Below are positions 48,312 through 57,215 of a stretch of DNA of 64,000 nucleotides, in pieces. Source of the stretch: Vescimonas sanitatis (GTDB taxonomy: Bacteria; Bacillota; Clostridia; Oscillospirales; Oscillospiraceae); assembly GCF_049060325.1 (NCBI RefSeq), contig NZ_JBMGPW010000005.1:130667-194666 (forward strand), read 5' to 3'. The position numbers and the translations under genes were made by a program. Below the pieces are notes generated by a model. That model was not told the DNA's origin. It worked only from the letters and a program-made list of their open reading frames with translations, and did no database searches. Numbering within the stretch: the stretch's first letter is position 1; each line of letters opens with the position of its first letter.

Positions 48312-51263
48312 TTACAGATACAGGTAGCCGTACTTGTCGCGCAGGGTGACGATCAGCTTCTCCAGATCGGCGGGCAGGTCGTTTTTGCCGGACAGGTCAT
48401 AGTCCTTCGGCTCGCCGAAGGTACGGACGCGGACCTTGTCGCCGCCAAGGAACAGCACACCGGCATTGTGGCTGTCCACCATGTCCTCCGCAGTCTGGAA
48501 CAGGGTGAACTTGTCGTGGCAGGGCTCGGAGCTGTACGGGCAGAACTGGGTGCAGTTGCCGCACTCGTTGCACATCTTGTCCACGTGGACGATCTGGTGG
48601 CTGCCGTCGGCCATGCGGATGGCCACATTGGCGCGGTTGGGGCAGGAGTCCACGCAGTTTTCGCAGACGGTGGCGCACTGCAGGCAGCGGTCGCCCTCGC
48701 AGCAGATGCACGCGCTCATCTTCAGAATACCCTTCTTGGCCTCGGCGTCCGCCTTAGTGACATAGGCCTGCTCGGGGATGTCATAGGTATAGGGCTTGCC
48801 GATAACTGCCTCGGCAAAGGCCGCGGCGTCGGCGATGCCTTCGACAACAGTGGCGGGGCCGCGCTTGGCGTCGCCGGCGGCGTAGACGCCCTCCACGTTG
48901 GTCTGGAAGGCGGGACGGCCCTTCTTGTCCAACTCAATGCCGTTGGCGGCCATAAGTGCGTCGTCCACCTGCTCACCCACAGCGGAGATCACCAGGTCGC
49001 AGGGGACGGTGAAGAACTCACCGCTGCCCACGGGGCTGCGGCGGCCGGAGGCATCGGCCTCGCCCAGCACCATCTTCTCACACTTCAGCACACCGTCGGC
49101 CTGCTTGACGGGGGCAGCCAGCTCGGCGAAGGTCACGCCGTCGGCCAGCGCCAGCGCCAGCTCGTGCTCGTCGGCGGGCATATACTTGCGGGTACGGCGG
49201 TACACGAGGGTCACGCTCTCGGCGCCGCTGCGCTTGGCCAGACGGGCCGCGTCCATGGCGGTGTTGCCGCCGCCCACGACCACGATATTGCCGGCCACAG
49301 CGATGTTGCCGGCCTTGACGCCCTTCATCCACTGGATGGCGCCGGCCACATCGCCGGCGATGTCCAGCTTGCCGGGCTTCCATGCGCCCACGGCCAGCAG
49401 GATGTGGGTGTAGCCCTGCTTTTTCAGCTCGGCCACGGAGGGGGCGGGCGCGCCGCACTTGACCTCGACGCCGTACTTCTCCATGAGGGCGATATCCTTC
49501 TCAATGGCCTCGTTGGCGATACGGAAGCTGGGGATCACGTGACGGGGCACGCCGCCCAGGCAGCTCTCGCGCTCGAAGATGGTGGTCTCGATACCGGCGC
49601 GGCCGCAGAAGTAGGCGGCAGCAATGCCGGTGGGGCCGCCGCCGATGATGGCGACCTTCTTGCCCGCCACGCGCTCCGGACGCTTGATGGAGGCCATCAG
49701 GGCGTTGTAGCCCTTCTGGGCGGCCAGCAGCTTGGTGTCGCGGATGCGGACGGACTCGTCATAGAAGTTGCGGGAGCACTTGGTCTGACAGCGATGGGCG
49801 CAGATGGTGCCGGTCAGGAACGGCAGGGGGTTTTTCTCGGTGATCAGCTTCAGCGCCGGACCGTACAGGCCCTTGTTGCACAGCTCCATATACTCGGGGA
49901 TGTCCTGCGCGATGGGGCAGCCTCCCTTGCAGGGCGCGGTGAAGCAGTCGATCCAGGGCACGTTCTTCTCACTCTTGCGGCTGGGCAGGGGCTTGATAGG
50001 CTTGACGTGGTGCACGTCGGTGTGAGAGGCGGTGCTCATGTCGCAGATGGCCTGGGTGTCGGTGCCGTCAAAGGGCTTGTAGGGCATGGGCTCTACCTTC
50101 TCCACCATCTGGAGCAGGCGGTTGTAGCCGCCGGGCTTGAGGATGGTGGTCGCAACGGTGATGGGCCAGATGCCCGCCGCGAACAGCTTGTCGCAGTTGA
50201 AATACTCCGCGCCGCCGGCGAAGGAGATACGCATCTTACCCTTGAACTGGCGGGAAATGCGATGGCACATCTCGATGGTCAGGGGGAACAGGCTGCGGCC
50301 GGACATATACATCTCGTTGTTGGGCAGCTCACCGCGGGTGGTGTCCACCGGGAAGGTGTTGGAGAGTTTCAGACCGAACTCCAGACCCTTGCTGTCGGCC
50401 AGCGCCTGCAGACGCTCGAACATGGGCACCGCGTCGGCCCACTGCAGATCCTCGCGGAAGTGGTGGTCGTCGAATACAATATAGTCATAGCCCATGCCGT
50501 CCAGAATACGGCGGGCCGTCTCGTAGCCCAGGATGGTGGGGTTGCACTTCACGAAGGTGTGCAGGTGCTTCTCGGTGATGAGATAGCTGGCGATGCGCTC
50601 GATCTCATCCGGGGGACAGCCGTGCAGGGTGGACACAGTGACGCTGCGGCTAACGCGGGGATCAATGGCGTCGATATAGTCGCTCTCGGCAGGGAACAGC
50701 TCCTTCAGGACGGCCTTGCACTCGCCGAAGATGGCGGTCTTGGTGGCGTCCTTCATGCCCTCGATATAGGTGTTGACCTTGTCGCCCTTGATGCCCTCCA
50801 GATCGTAGCCCACGGACATATTGAACACGAAGCCATTGGGATCGCCGAAGCCGTATACCTTGCTCAGCACCTTCAGGGCGCACCACGCCTTGATGTACTC
50901 GTCCATGGCCTGGGGCACGGTCAGCTCGGTGGACCACTCCTGGTTGTAGCCCTCGTCGTTGGCCAGAATGCAGGGGCGGGGCACACAGGCGGCCAGCTCC
51001 TCGCCGTCCATCTTCTGGACGGTCTTGACCTCGAAGAAGCGTGCGCCGGCCATGTAGGCGGCGATGATGTTCTGGGCAAGCTGGCTGTTGGGGCCGGCGG
51101 CGGGGCCAAAGGGTGTCTCGATGCGCTCGCCGAAGATGGGCAGGCTCTTGCCCGTGGCGTGGTACGCCTTGCGGACGCCGAAGATCTCGCCGGAGTTGGC
51201 ATATTCGGTGACCACCCAGTTCATCAGGGACTTAAAGGGGATCGGATACATTTTTTCAGACAT
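48312..51263 (-). CDS. ygfK: YgfK-type FAD/Fe-S oxidoreductase (putative selenate reductase subunit)
   Basis: A 983-residue protein. Residues 1-430 are a dihydroorotate-dehydrogenase-like barrel (PIPFKSLMNWVVTEYANSGE). Then a GltD-type cysteine region (CKGGCPIAQDIPEYMELCNK, CAHRCQTKCSR), FAD/NADPH Rossmann folds (VAIIGGGPTGIAAAYFCGRAG) and a C-terminal ferredoxin-like part (CLQCATVCENCVDSCPN, CNECGNCTQFCPYSSEPC) follow. YgfK proteins occur with SsnA and molybdenum hydroxylases in anaerobic purine-degradation clusters. Here only ssnA accompanies it, 27 bases upstream. Electron donor and acceptor are unknown. Confidence 0.93.
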   Translation of the reverse strand: MSEKMYPIPFKSLMNWVVTEYANSGEIFGVRKAYHATGKSLPIFGERIETPFGPAAGPNSQLAQNIIAAYMAGARFFEVKTVQKMDGEELAACVPRPCILANDEGYNQEWSTELTVPQAMDEYIKAWCALKVLSKVYGFGDPNGFVFNMSVGYDLEGIKGDKVNTYIEGMKDATKTAIFGECKAVLKELFPAESDYIDAIDPRVSRSVTVSTLHGCPPDEIERIASYLITEKHLHTFVKCNPTILGYETARRILDGMGYDYIVFDDHHFREDLQWADAVPMFERLQALADSKGLEFGLKLSNTFPVDTTRGELPNNEMYMSGRSLFPLTIEMCHRISRQFKGKMRISFAGGAEYFNCDKLFAAGIWPITVATTILKPGGYNRLLQMVEKVEPMPYKPFDGTDTQAICDMSTASHTDVHHVKPIKPLPSRKSEKNVPWIDCFTAPCKGGCPIAQDIPEYMELCNKGLYGPALKLITEKNPLPFLTGTICAHRCQTKCSRNFYDESVRIRDTKLLAAQKGYNALMASIKRPERVAGKKVAIIGGGPTGIAAAYFCGRAGIETTIFERESCLGGVPRHVIPSFRIANEAIEKDIALMEKYGVEVKCGAPAPSVAELKKQGYTHILLAVGAWKPGKLDIAGDVAGAIQWMKGVKAGNIAVAGNIVVVGGGNTAMDAARLAKRSGAESVTLVYRRTRKYMPADEHELALALADGVTFAELAAPVKQADGVLKCEKMVLGEADASGRRSPVGSGEFFTVPCDLVISAVGEQVDDALMAANGIELDKKGRPAFQTNVEGVYAAGDAKRGPATVVEGIADAAAFAEAVIGKPYTYDIPEQAYVTKADAEAKKGILKMSACICCEGDRCLQCATVCENCVDSCPNRANVAIRMADGSHQIVHVDKMCNECGNCTQFCPYSSEPCHDKFTLFQTAEDMVDSHNAGVLFLGGDKVRVRTFGEPKDYDLSGKNDLPADLEKLIVTLRDKYGYLYL

Positions 51264-51290
51264 GGGTCTTCCTCCTTGTCGTTGATTTTA

Positions 51291-52634
51291 TCAATACACC
51301 CGGTGGTTCAGGTCGCCCCACAGCTTCTTGGCGGCCTCGAGAATGTGGGCGTTTTCGGCCTCCTCGTCGATGTTCACCAGCACGCGGTCCTTCATCAGGA
51401 CCTTGCCGGCGGCGATGGTGGTCTGGCACTGGCGGCCGGTCATGCCGAAGATCATGTGGCCGTCGATGTTCTCGTCGCTGAACGGGGTAAACGGCTTGTA
51501 GTCCATGACGATAATGTCCGCCGCCGCGCCGGCCTTCAGCACACCCAGCTGGTCCGGGAAGTACCGTGCGCCGATCTTGGCGTTGTTCTTGAACAGCATA
51601 TCCGTGACCTCGCACCAGCCCACGTTAGGCAGGCAGTTCTGGCTCCGCTGGGAGCACAGGGCCACCTTGAGAGACTCCAGCATATCGTTGGTATAGGCAT
51701 CGGTGCCCATGCCCAGCAGGATGCCCCGCTTGTACAGCTGCAGCACCGGGCAGATGCCGATGGCGTTGCCCATGTTGGACTCGGGGTTGTTCACCACCAT
51801 GGTGCCCGTCTCCTTGATGATGTCCATCTCAGCGGTGTTCACATGGATGCAGTGGCCCAGAATGGTCTTTTCACCCAGGATGCCGTGGTCCTGCAGGCGC
51901 TGCACGGGACGGCGGCCGTAGTTCTGCAGGCTGTCGTACACGTCGTTCATACCCTCGGACACGTGGATATGATAACCGGTGCGGCCGTTGTTGGCCTCCA
52001 CCATGCGGTCGAAGGTCTTGTCGCTGATGGTGAACAGCGCGTGGCCGCCGAACATGGCCGCCAGCATGGGATCGTTCTGCTTCTGGCAGTAGGTGATGAA
52101 GTCCGCGTTCTCCTTGATGGCCTGCAGGCACTTCTCCTCGCCGTCGCGGTCGCTGACCTCGTAGCACAGGCAGGAGCGCAGACCCAGGCGGCGGCTCTCC
52201 TCGCTGATGGTAAACAGAGTACCGGGGATCTCGCCATAGCTGGCGTGGTGGTCAAAGATGGTGGTCACGCCCTGCTTGATGCTGTCGATGTACAGCGCTG
52301 TGGCGGAAGCGCGGGTACCGTCCATCATCAGGTGGCGGTCGATGGCCCACCAGGTGCCGTCCAGCACCTCGTAGAAGTTGGTGGGGTTGTTGCCCACGAT
52401 GCTCAGGCCGCGGGCCAGTGCGGAGTAGATGTGGGTGTGTGCGTTGATGAAGGCAGGCATGATGACGCCGCCCTTGGCGTCGACGATCTCGGCATCGGCA
52501 TATTTTGCCCGCAGAGCGGCTTCCTCACCTATCTCCACGATCTTGGCGCCCTCGTAGGCCACCGCGCCGTGCTCATAGTAGCCCTTGCCCTCGCTGTCGC
52601 GGGTAATGAGCCGTCCATTTGTTACCAGAACCAT
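51291..52634 (-). CDS. ssnA: SsnA-type amidohydrolase
   Basis: A 447-residue metal-dependent hydrolase of the amidohydrolase superfamily. NAHTHIYSAL carries the HxH metal ligands (about residue 67), GYHIHVSEG and GHCIHVNTAE the further His ligands, and GMGTDAYTND the metal Asp. SsnA is linked to purine and amidine catabolism with YgfK. AGGAGG lies 8 bases before this ATG; an upstream extension would run through the structured leader and is rejected. Confidence 0.92.
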   Translation of the reverse strand: MVLVTNGRLITRDSEGKGYYEHGAVAYEGAKIVEIGEEAALRAKYADAEIVDAKGGVIMPAFINAHTHIYSALARGLSIVGNNPTNFYEVLDGTWWAIDRHLMMDGTRASATALYIDSIKQGVTTIFDHHASYGEIPGTLFTISEESRRLGLRSCLCYEVSDRDGEEKCLQAIKENADFITYCQKQNDPMLAAMFGGHALFTISDKTFDRMVEANNGRTGYHIHVSEGMNDVYDSLQNYGRRPVQRLQDHGILGEKTILGHCIHVNTAEMDIIKETGTMVVNNPESNMGNAIGICPVLQLYKRGILLGMGTDAYTNDMLESLKVALCSQRSQNCLPNVGWCEVTDMLFKNNAKIGARYFPDQLGVLKAGAAADIIVMDYKPFTPFSDENIDGHMIFGMTGRQCQTTIAAGKVLMKDRVLVNIDEEAENAHILEAAKKLWGDLNHRVY

Positions 52635-53021
52635 GTGTATTCCTCCTTTGTTTCCGATAGTGTTCGTGTGTTCTCCCCAATATGGCTCTACTCCCCGGTA
52701 AACAAAAAGTGCCCCAAACCCTGTTTCCGAGGGTTTGAAACACTCAAGCGTCCGCCGAGTGATAGTTTCAGCCCGTGCGCGAAGCACTTCCTTACAGCTA
52801 CCAATCTTGGATTGTCATCTGTATTTTACAACGATTTCTCCAAAAATGCAATAGTTTTGTCAGCCTGTTTTTGCCCTTTTTACCCTGCGTTGTCCCGCTG
52901 CACCGTGTACCGCTTTCGCTATTTCATGACAAAAAAGCCAATAAATGGAAGTATACTTCGTGGAAGTAAACTTCCCGCTGCGCTATCATCTTCTTATAAA
53001 GCGGAAACGGAGGCATTTGCC
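52635..53021 (-). promoter_or_regulatory. Structured leader and promoter of ssnA-ygfK
   Basis: Minus strand promoter TTGCAT-N17-TAAAAT (about 52821-52850) is followed by a leader of about 170 nt. It can form CACTC/GAGTG (52741-52761), AAACCCT/AGGGTTT with a 7-nt loop (52716-52736), and an outer GGCT/AGCC pairing (52684 with 52770), a multi-stem junction before the ssnA ribosome site. It resembles a cis-regulatory RNA, but I match it to no known class. The plus-strand end holds the xre operators. No other gene is seen. Confidence 0.5.
52947..52975 (+). promoter_or_regulatory. Twin palindromic operators upstream of the XRE gene
   Basis: GGAAGTATACTTC and GGAAGTAAACTTCC lie 15 bases apart. Both are inverted repeats of GGAAGT, spaced about 1.5 helical turns, 47 bp before the XRE start; autoregulation is likely. 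Confidence 0.65.
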
Positions 53022-53288
53022 ATGCAGGAGTATAAGGACGCGGTGCGGGAGCATCTGTCAAGCTATGTGTGCCAACTGCGGCAGCGCCGTGGGCTTACAC
53101 AGGAAGAAATGGCCGAAAAGCTTCGTATCACGGCGCGGGCCTACGGCGACCTGGAACGTGGAAAATTCTGCTTTTCCGCCCCGGCATTGATGGCCCTGCT
53201 CCTCATACTGAAGGAAGATGAGGTGGCAGAGCTTCTGAACGACTTTCGCAAAATTACAGAAAAATTAGACGGTAAAGAGGTGGCGTAG
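53022..53288 (+). CDS. XRE-family HTH regulator
   Basis: An 88-residue protein with a Cro/C1 HTH: LRQRRGLTQEEMAEKLRITA then YGDLERGKFCFSAPALMALL (about residues 18-65). GGAGG lies 8 bases before the ATG. It is followed 5 bases later by a stand-alone Spo0A DNA-binding domain gene, and the two probably form one operon. Two palindromes upstream suggest self-control. Confidence 0.9.
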   Translation: MQEYKDAVREHLSSYVCQLRQRRGLTQEEMAEKLRITARAYGDLERGKFCFSAPALMALLLILKEDEVAELLNDFRKITEKLDGKEVA

Positions 53289-53293
53289 CATCC

Positions 53294-53629
53294 ATGGATA
53301 AGGGGGATGTGAGCCGCACATTGTGCGGCTTGGGGTTGTTGCCGAGCAGCGTCTGCTATTTTTATATGGCAGAGGCGCTTCGGCTGTCGCTGCGGGAGCC
53401 GGACAGGCTTCTGCTGGTCACAAAGCATGTGTATCCGGACGTGGCGCGCTGCTTTGACACAAACTGGAAGTGCGTGGAGCGCGGCCTGCGCCGCGCCGCA
53501 AACGTTGCCTGGAACACGGCGCCGGAGAAGCTGTCAGAGCTCGCACATCGACACTTGACGGAGAAGCCTTCTGTTTCAGAGCTGTTGTCTCTGTTGACGA
53601 TCTACCTGCGCGCGGAAGAGGAGAACTGA
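53294..53629 (+). CDS. Stand-alone Spo0A C-terminal-type DNA-binding protein
   Basis: A 111-residue protein. LGLLPSSVCYFYMAEALRLS, then VTKHVYPDVARCFDTNWKCV and ERGLRRAANVAWN, follow the Spo0A effector-domain pattern (LG.P....GY.YL..AI, LYP.VA..F.T....VERAIRHAIE.AW). There is no receiver domain, so it cannot be switched by the phosphorelay directly. It might compete at 0A boxes or act at related sites; that is inference. Partner gene is the XRE regulator just upstream. Confidence 0.82.
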   Translation: MDKGDVSRTLCGLGLLPSSVCYFYMAEALRLSLREPDRLLLVTKHVYPDVARCFDTNWKCVERGLRRAANVAWNTAPEKLSELAHRHLTEKPSVSELLSLLTIYLRAEEEN

Positions 53630-53645
53630 AACCGGTCATAGGGCA

Positions 53646-53728
53646 CCAAGCCCCGGCTCTGCCGGGGCTTTCTGCTTTGTACGTATTTCTTTACGGATAA
53701 AAAGCCGCCCTCGGGCGGCTTTTTCTCT
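53646..53728 (+). terminator. Two hairpin terminators after the Spo0A-like gene
   Basis: AAGCCCCGGC-TCT-GCCGGGGCTT followed by TCTGCTTTG, then AAAAGCCGCCC-TC-GGGCGGCTTTTT. Confidence 0.8.
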
Positions 53729-53740
53729 GCACAGCAAAGC

Positions 53741-53980
53741 AAGGCTCCCGGGCAACAGATGATATCTGTCTCCCGGGAGCTCCCCTCCTGTCGCGCGAGG
53801 CCTGTACCTCGCGCCCCCTATATTGTCTCATGGTAGCACTCTGAAATCTGGTTTTCAAGAAAATTGGCGATTTCTTAACGGTATCTTAACAAAACATTCG
53901 CAGATGTACCCCCGCGCCCGGGGGCGCACCTCCCAAAGCCGCCCTCCGGGCGGCTTTGGCGCGGTTTGATAATCGCCAAA
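53741..53980 (+). repeat. ~240-bp direct repeat, copy 1
   Basis: Begins AAGGCTCCCGGGCAACAGAT and ends GATAATCGCC. Close copies at 59424-59660 and 63760-64000, all in the same orientation. It includes CTCTGAAATCTGGTTTTCAA and AAAGCCGCCC/GGGCGGCTTT hairpin. Confidence 0.9.
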
Positions 53981-54779
53981 AGCGATAGAACGCAAAACCC
54001 CTACCGTGGCACCAGCCAGCGGCGCGCGGCAGCGCCACGCGGGAAGCTGTGCTGGCACAGTCCTTCTGACCGAGGAAAAAAACGGAAAAATCTCCGTGGT
54101 CGCGTGGGAAAATTACCCGCAAGGAACGTTTCGCCCCGCGCCAAGGGGTTCTTAGACCGTAGGTCTAAGCGGCGTTTTTGGCTACTTTTGCCGCCGGGGG
54201 CAAAAGTGGCTCGCGCCCGCAGGGCGCGGAATCCCCCTGCCTTCCCCTTGAGGGGAAGGTGGCAACGCGAAGCGTTGACGGATGAGGTGTCATTGCGAGC
54301 CAGTCCGCAGACTGGCGTGGCAATCCGCTCGTCGCGGCGTCAGCCGCCTTGGCCCCCTCTGGGAGGGGGCTGTCGCCGTAGGCGACTGGGGGAGAGAAAA
54401 AACAACTCCCTCCACTTTACGCAAAAACCACTTCACTTGCCTAAATTGTAACCGAATTATGAACGGGATTTGTGGCGTATTCCGGGCCGAACAGTTTACA
54501 TAATGACTTTTCGATTTTGACTGGAAATTTTTTCCAGCTAAGTTATTGCGTTTTTTGAAAATCTCCGTTTGAATTGCATAAATGCTGCGTTACACAGAAA
54601 TTACGCTTTACAGGCGCTCAGATAAATTGCGTAAATTACTGGTAAATTATGGAAGAAATGGAAATTATTTCCAATTTCGGGTGATTTTTGACGGCGCGAT
54701 GTCACTGTCTCAAAAATGGAAATAACTGGCAATAAAATCCGTAAAAATTTTTACAACATAATGATGTTTACGTTGTAAA
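53960..54779 (+). repeat. Long inverted repeat, right arm
   Basis: Inverted partner of 37023-37698. It carries at 54240-54395 a dispersed-repeat insertion (CCTTCCCCTTGAGGGGAAGG and following) that the left arm lacks and that recurs at 16570-16640. Confidence 0.85.
54750..54779 (+). repeat. 30-bp palindrome, copy 4
   Basis: TTTACAAC-N14-GTTGTAAA, identical to copies 1, 3 and 5, overlapping the 3' half of GTAAAAATTTTTAC. Confidence 0.85.
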
Positions 54780-54840
54780 CCGCTGGTGAGAGTGGCGAGG
54801 TCAAGTCCGACACAAACAAATTTTTATGGAGGAAACAAAC

Positions 54841-55728
54841 ATGAAGAAGATCATTGCAACTGTGCTGGCCATGGTCATGGCTCTGGCACTGTGCACCACC
54901 GCTTTCGCGGCGGATCTCACCATTGATGGTGTCGATTACACTAAGGTGAGCCCGACTGGTACCTTGACTCTGGAAAAGGTTTATACCAAGGATGTTACCC
55001 CTGCTGATGGCCAGTACTATATTCAGACCGGCACCAAGACCATCCGCGTTGCTACCGATGCTGAGGTTGCTGTTATTAAGGCTGGCGGTTTTAGCAAGAA
55101 CACTCTGGCTAAGATGACCGATGCTGGTTATCTGTTTGATGTGTATCAGGCTGAGGATGGCATGTATTACGCCCAGGCGGCTGTTGTTGATGCCTACGAC
55201 AAGGCCAACAACACCAACAAGGCCAATATGGCTACCAAGGACGGTACTTCTGCCAAGATTTTCTACTTCGGCAAGGAACTGGGCAGCGCTGTTGCTTACT
55301 ATCAGTTTAGCAAGAATGACAGCCTGAAGACTGCTGAGGCTACCACTGTTCTGTACAAGACCTCTGAGACTTTCGGTGCCAACAAGGCTCCTGTCTACAC
55401 CAACCTGGCCGGTACTGCTACCTACGCTATGGTTTCCGACACCGATTGGACCGACAAGGACAAGGACGCTGTTGGCAAGCTGTCCAAGATCTACTACAGC
55501 AAGCCCGCCGATGCTGCTAAGCTGCTGAACGCTGCTGGTAAGGATATCAACCTGGCTGCTGATAGTGGTTACTACTATGTTCTGACTGAGAAGGCTGCTT
55601 CTACCACCCCCAACACCAACAAGCCCTCCCCCAAGACCTTTGACGCTGGTATCGCTATGTACGTCGGTATGGCTCTGACCTCCGTCGCCGGCTCCGCCGT
55701 CGTCATCGGCAAGAAAAAGGAGTTCTAA
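54841..55728 (+). CDS. SPKTFD-family surface protein, paralog 4 (unrelated central domain)
   Basis: A 295-residue secreted protein. Signal peptide and anchor (NKPSPKTFDAGIAMYVGMAL then GKKKEF) are base-identical to copies 3 and 5, but the centre shows no resemblance: no CGQ block, no H/CxxC motif, no cysteine in the mature centre. Instead it has a DYTKVSPTGTLTLEKVYTKD start and several Tyr-rich beta-like stretches (YYIQTG, YLFDVYQAEDGMYYAQ, IYYSKPADAAKLL). It looks like the same ends placed around a different cassette. Codons favour GCT/GTT. Role unknown. Confidence 0.9.
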   Translation: MKKIIATVLAMVMALALCTTAFAADLTIDGVDYTKVSPTGTLTLEKVYTKDVTPADGQYYIQTGTKTIRVATDAEVAVIKAGGFSKNTLAKMTDAGYLFDVYQAEDGMYYAQAAVVDAYDKANNTNKANMATKDGTSAKIFYFGKELGSAVAYYQFSKNDSLKTAEATTVLYKTSETFGANKAPVYTNLAGTATYAMVSDTDWTDKDKDAVGKLSKIYYSKPADAAKLLNAAGKDINLAADSGYYYVLTEKAASTTPNTNKPSPKTFDAGIAMYVGMALTSVAGSAVVIGKKKEF

Positions 55729-56133
55729 TTAAACTCAAAAAAGAGAAAGGCCGAAAGGCCTTTCTTTTTTGTGCTTATTTATCCTTGGCCTAACGGCGCG
55801 GACGAAATAAATATCCCCCGCTGCCGCGGGGGATATAAATGCTTCCGGCCCAGCGGGTGCTTCTTTTTTGCCTGCGGCAGGAAGGGTGTTGCGCCTGCGG
55901 GCACAAGCTACTTTCTTTCCATGGCGAAAGAAAGTAGCCAAAGAACGCCACTTAAGGAAAGGGGGATTTCGAATTTCCCCCTTTCCTTAAGGATCCTATC
56001 CCCTTGAAGCGACAAAGGAGGGGGCTTCGGCCCCCTCCTTTTGAAACCACCCCCAGGGGGAAGACAACCGCAAAAGAACCGCCGGGCGGCGGTTCTTTTG
56101 CGGTTCTCCCTGACAGGGGAAGGCTTCTCTCGT
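55729..56133. other. Terminators and hairpins after SPKTFD paralog 4
   Basis: AGAAAGGCC-GAA-AGGCCTTTCTTTTTT (55743-55769) ends paralog 4. It is followed by CCCCCGC/GCGGGGG (about 55818-55836), a GGAAAGGGGG/CCCCCTTTCC pair (about 55957-55988) and AAGAACCGCC/GGCGGTTCTT (56074-56099), which probably ends the exonuclease gene transcript. No gene is seen. Confidence 0.7.
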
Positions 56134-57078
56134 TCACTTCGTTTTTCTGTGCCTGCGGCGGCGCTTGGCCTTTTCGCGGGTGCAGTGGAAGGGCTCGTTC
56201 TCCCGGGCGGCGGCAAAGGCGGCTCGCTCCGGGTCGGTCAGGGGCGGCACCACGCGGCGACCCTGCCAGCTACCGTCCTCACGGTGCACCACGGACATCC
56301 GCACGGGGAACAGGCCGTGATTTTCACAGCGGAACACGCCGTAATACACGTCGCCCTGGGGATACCACGACTCCACGGCCCCAGGCTGGCGGCACAGGGG
56401 GCAGGGCACGATACGCGCCTGACGGCTGTTGAGCAGCTGCTCACGCTCCGGCAGCGGTGTGATCTTCTGACGGGGCTGCTTGGGGTACGTCTCACGGCTG
56501 AACTTAACGCCGCGGCGGCGCTTATGCTTGGCTTCAGCCCGGGGCGCGGTGGGCAGCAGAGAGCTCTCCGTCAGCCACGCGGTGATCAGCGCCGCGTACA
56601 GCGCATCGTGCAGGGCGTTGTGGAACTCATAGATCAGCGGCAGGCCGCAGTACTCCGCCGCCTGCTCCAACGCTATACGCCTACCCAGGCCGATCTCCAG
56701 CGTCCGGCAGAAGGCAGCCTGCAGGTCGATGCACGCTGTGACCGGCGGCGCGGGCAGCTTCCAATAGGCGGCGTTGGCGGCCAGCACGCCGTGGTCCTGG
56801 GCACCCCACTCGGCCCACAGGGTATCCTCGCCGCACCAGTCCAGAAACGCCTGATACGCCGCGGGGAAGTCCAGCTCAGACGTCAGCGCCTGGGCGGATT
56901 CCGGCAACTTTTTCGCCACAGGCGACAGCTTTCGGTAGATGGACGGCCGGATGTGGGCGTTGAATGCGTCCACTACGGGGCCGCCGGGGCGCGCCAGCCG
57001 CACCGCGCCGATCTGAATGATCTCCTCCATGCGCCGCCCGCCAAAGGGCTGATTCCATTCCAGATCCAACACGATCAC
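56134..57078 (-). CDS. DnaQ-like 3'-5' exonuclease (DEDDh type) with C-terminal Cys region
   Basis: A 314-residue protein. The exonuclease domain (about 1-180) shows DLEWNQP (catalytic D and E), AEWGAQD, and HNALHDALYAA (His and Asp), the DEDDh set. The remainder is basic and holds CPLCRQPGAVESW, and CENHG some 25 residues on, a possible zinc ribbon. This resembles exonuclease-domain proteins annotated as KinA-pathway inhibitors, whose nucleic-acid substrate is not established. Start GTG (57078), 7 bases after GAGGAGG. Confidence 0.88.
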   Translation of the reverse strand: MIVLDLEWNQPFGGRRMEEIIQIGAVRLARPGGPVVDAFNAHIRPSIYRKLSPVAKKLPESAQALTSELDFPAAYQAFLDWCGEDTLWAEWGAQDHGVLAANAAYWKLPAPPVTACIDLQAAFCRTLEIGLGRRIALEQAAEYCGLPLIYEFHNALHDALYAALITAWLTESSLLPTAPRAEAKHKRRRGVKFSRETYPKQPRQKITPLPEREQLLNSRQARIVPCPLCRQPGAVESWYPQGDVYYGVFRCENHGLFPVRMSVVHREDGSWQGRRVVPPLTDPERAAFAAARENEPFHCTREKAKRRRRHRKTK

Positions 57079-57215
57079 GCCGTCTTACCTCCTCGCGGAA
57101 AAAGTCATATTAGATATATTATACTCCCATGCTGTCGGAAACGCAAGGGAAACAGGGAGACGCCTATGGCGTCTCCCTGTTTCCCTGCCGTGTAGCTGCC
57201 CCGAAGAAAAGCGCG

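Larger units (their letters stand above)
53630..54840. other. Repeat-rich intergenic island before SPKTFD paralog 4
   Basis: It holds two terminators, the 240-bp direct repeat, the inverted-repeat right arm with its insertion, an AT-rich block with nested palindromes (CTGGAAA/TTTCCAG about 54520-54537, GGAAAT/ATTTCC about 54660-54672, GTAAAAATTTTTAC) and the 30-bp palindrome. I see no gene. Confidence 0.75.

Noticed and set aside
48468..53288. A 1606-codon open frame on the plus strand opposite ygfK and ssnA.
   Set aside because: It is the antisense frame of two well-recognised genes with strong GC codon bias, has low-complexity composition and no ribosome site. The real gene at its end is the short XRE gene.
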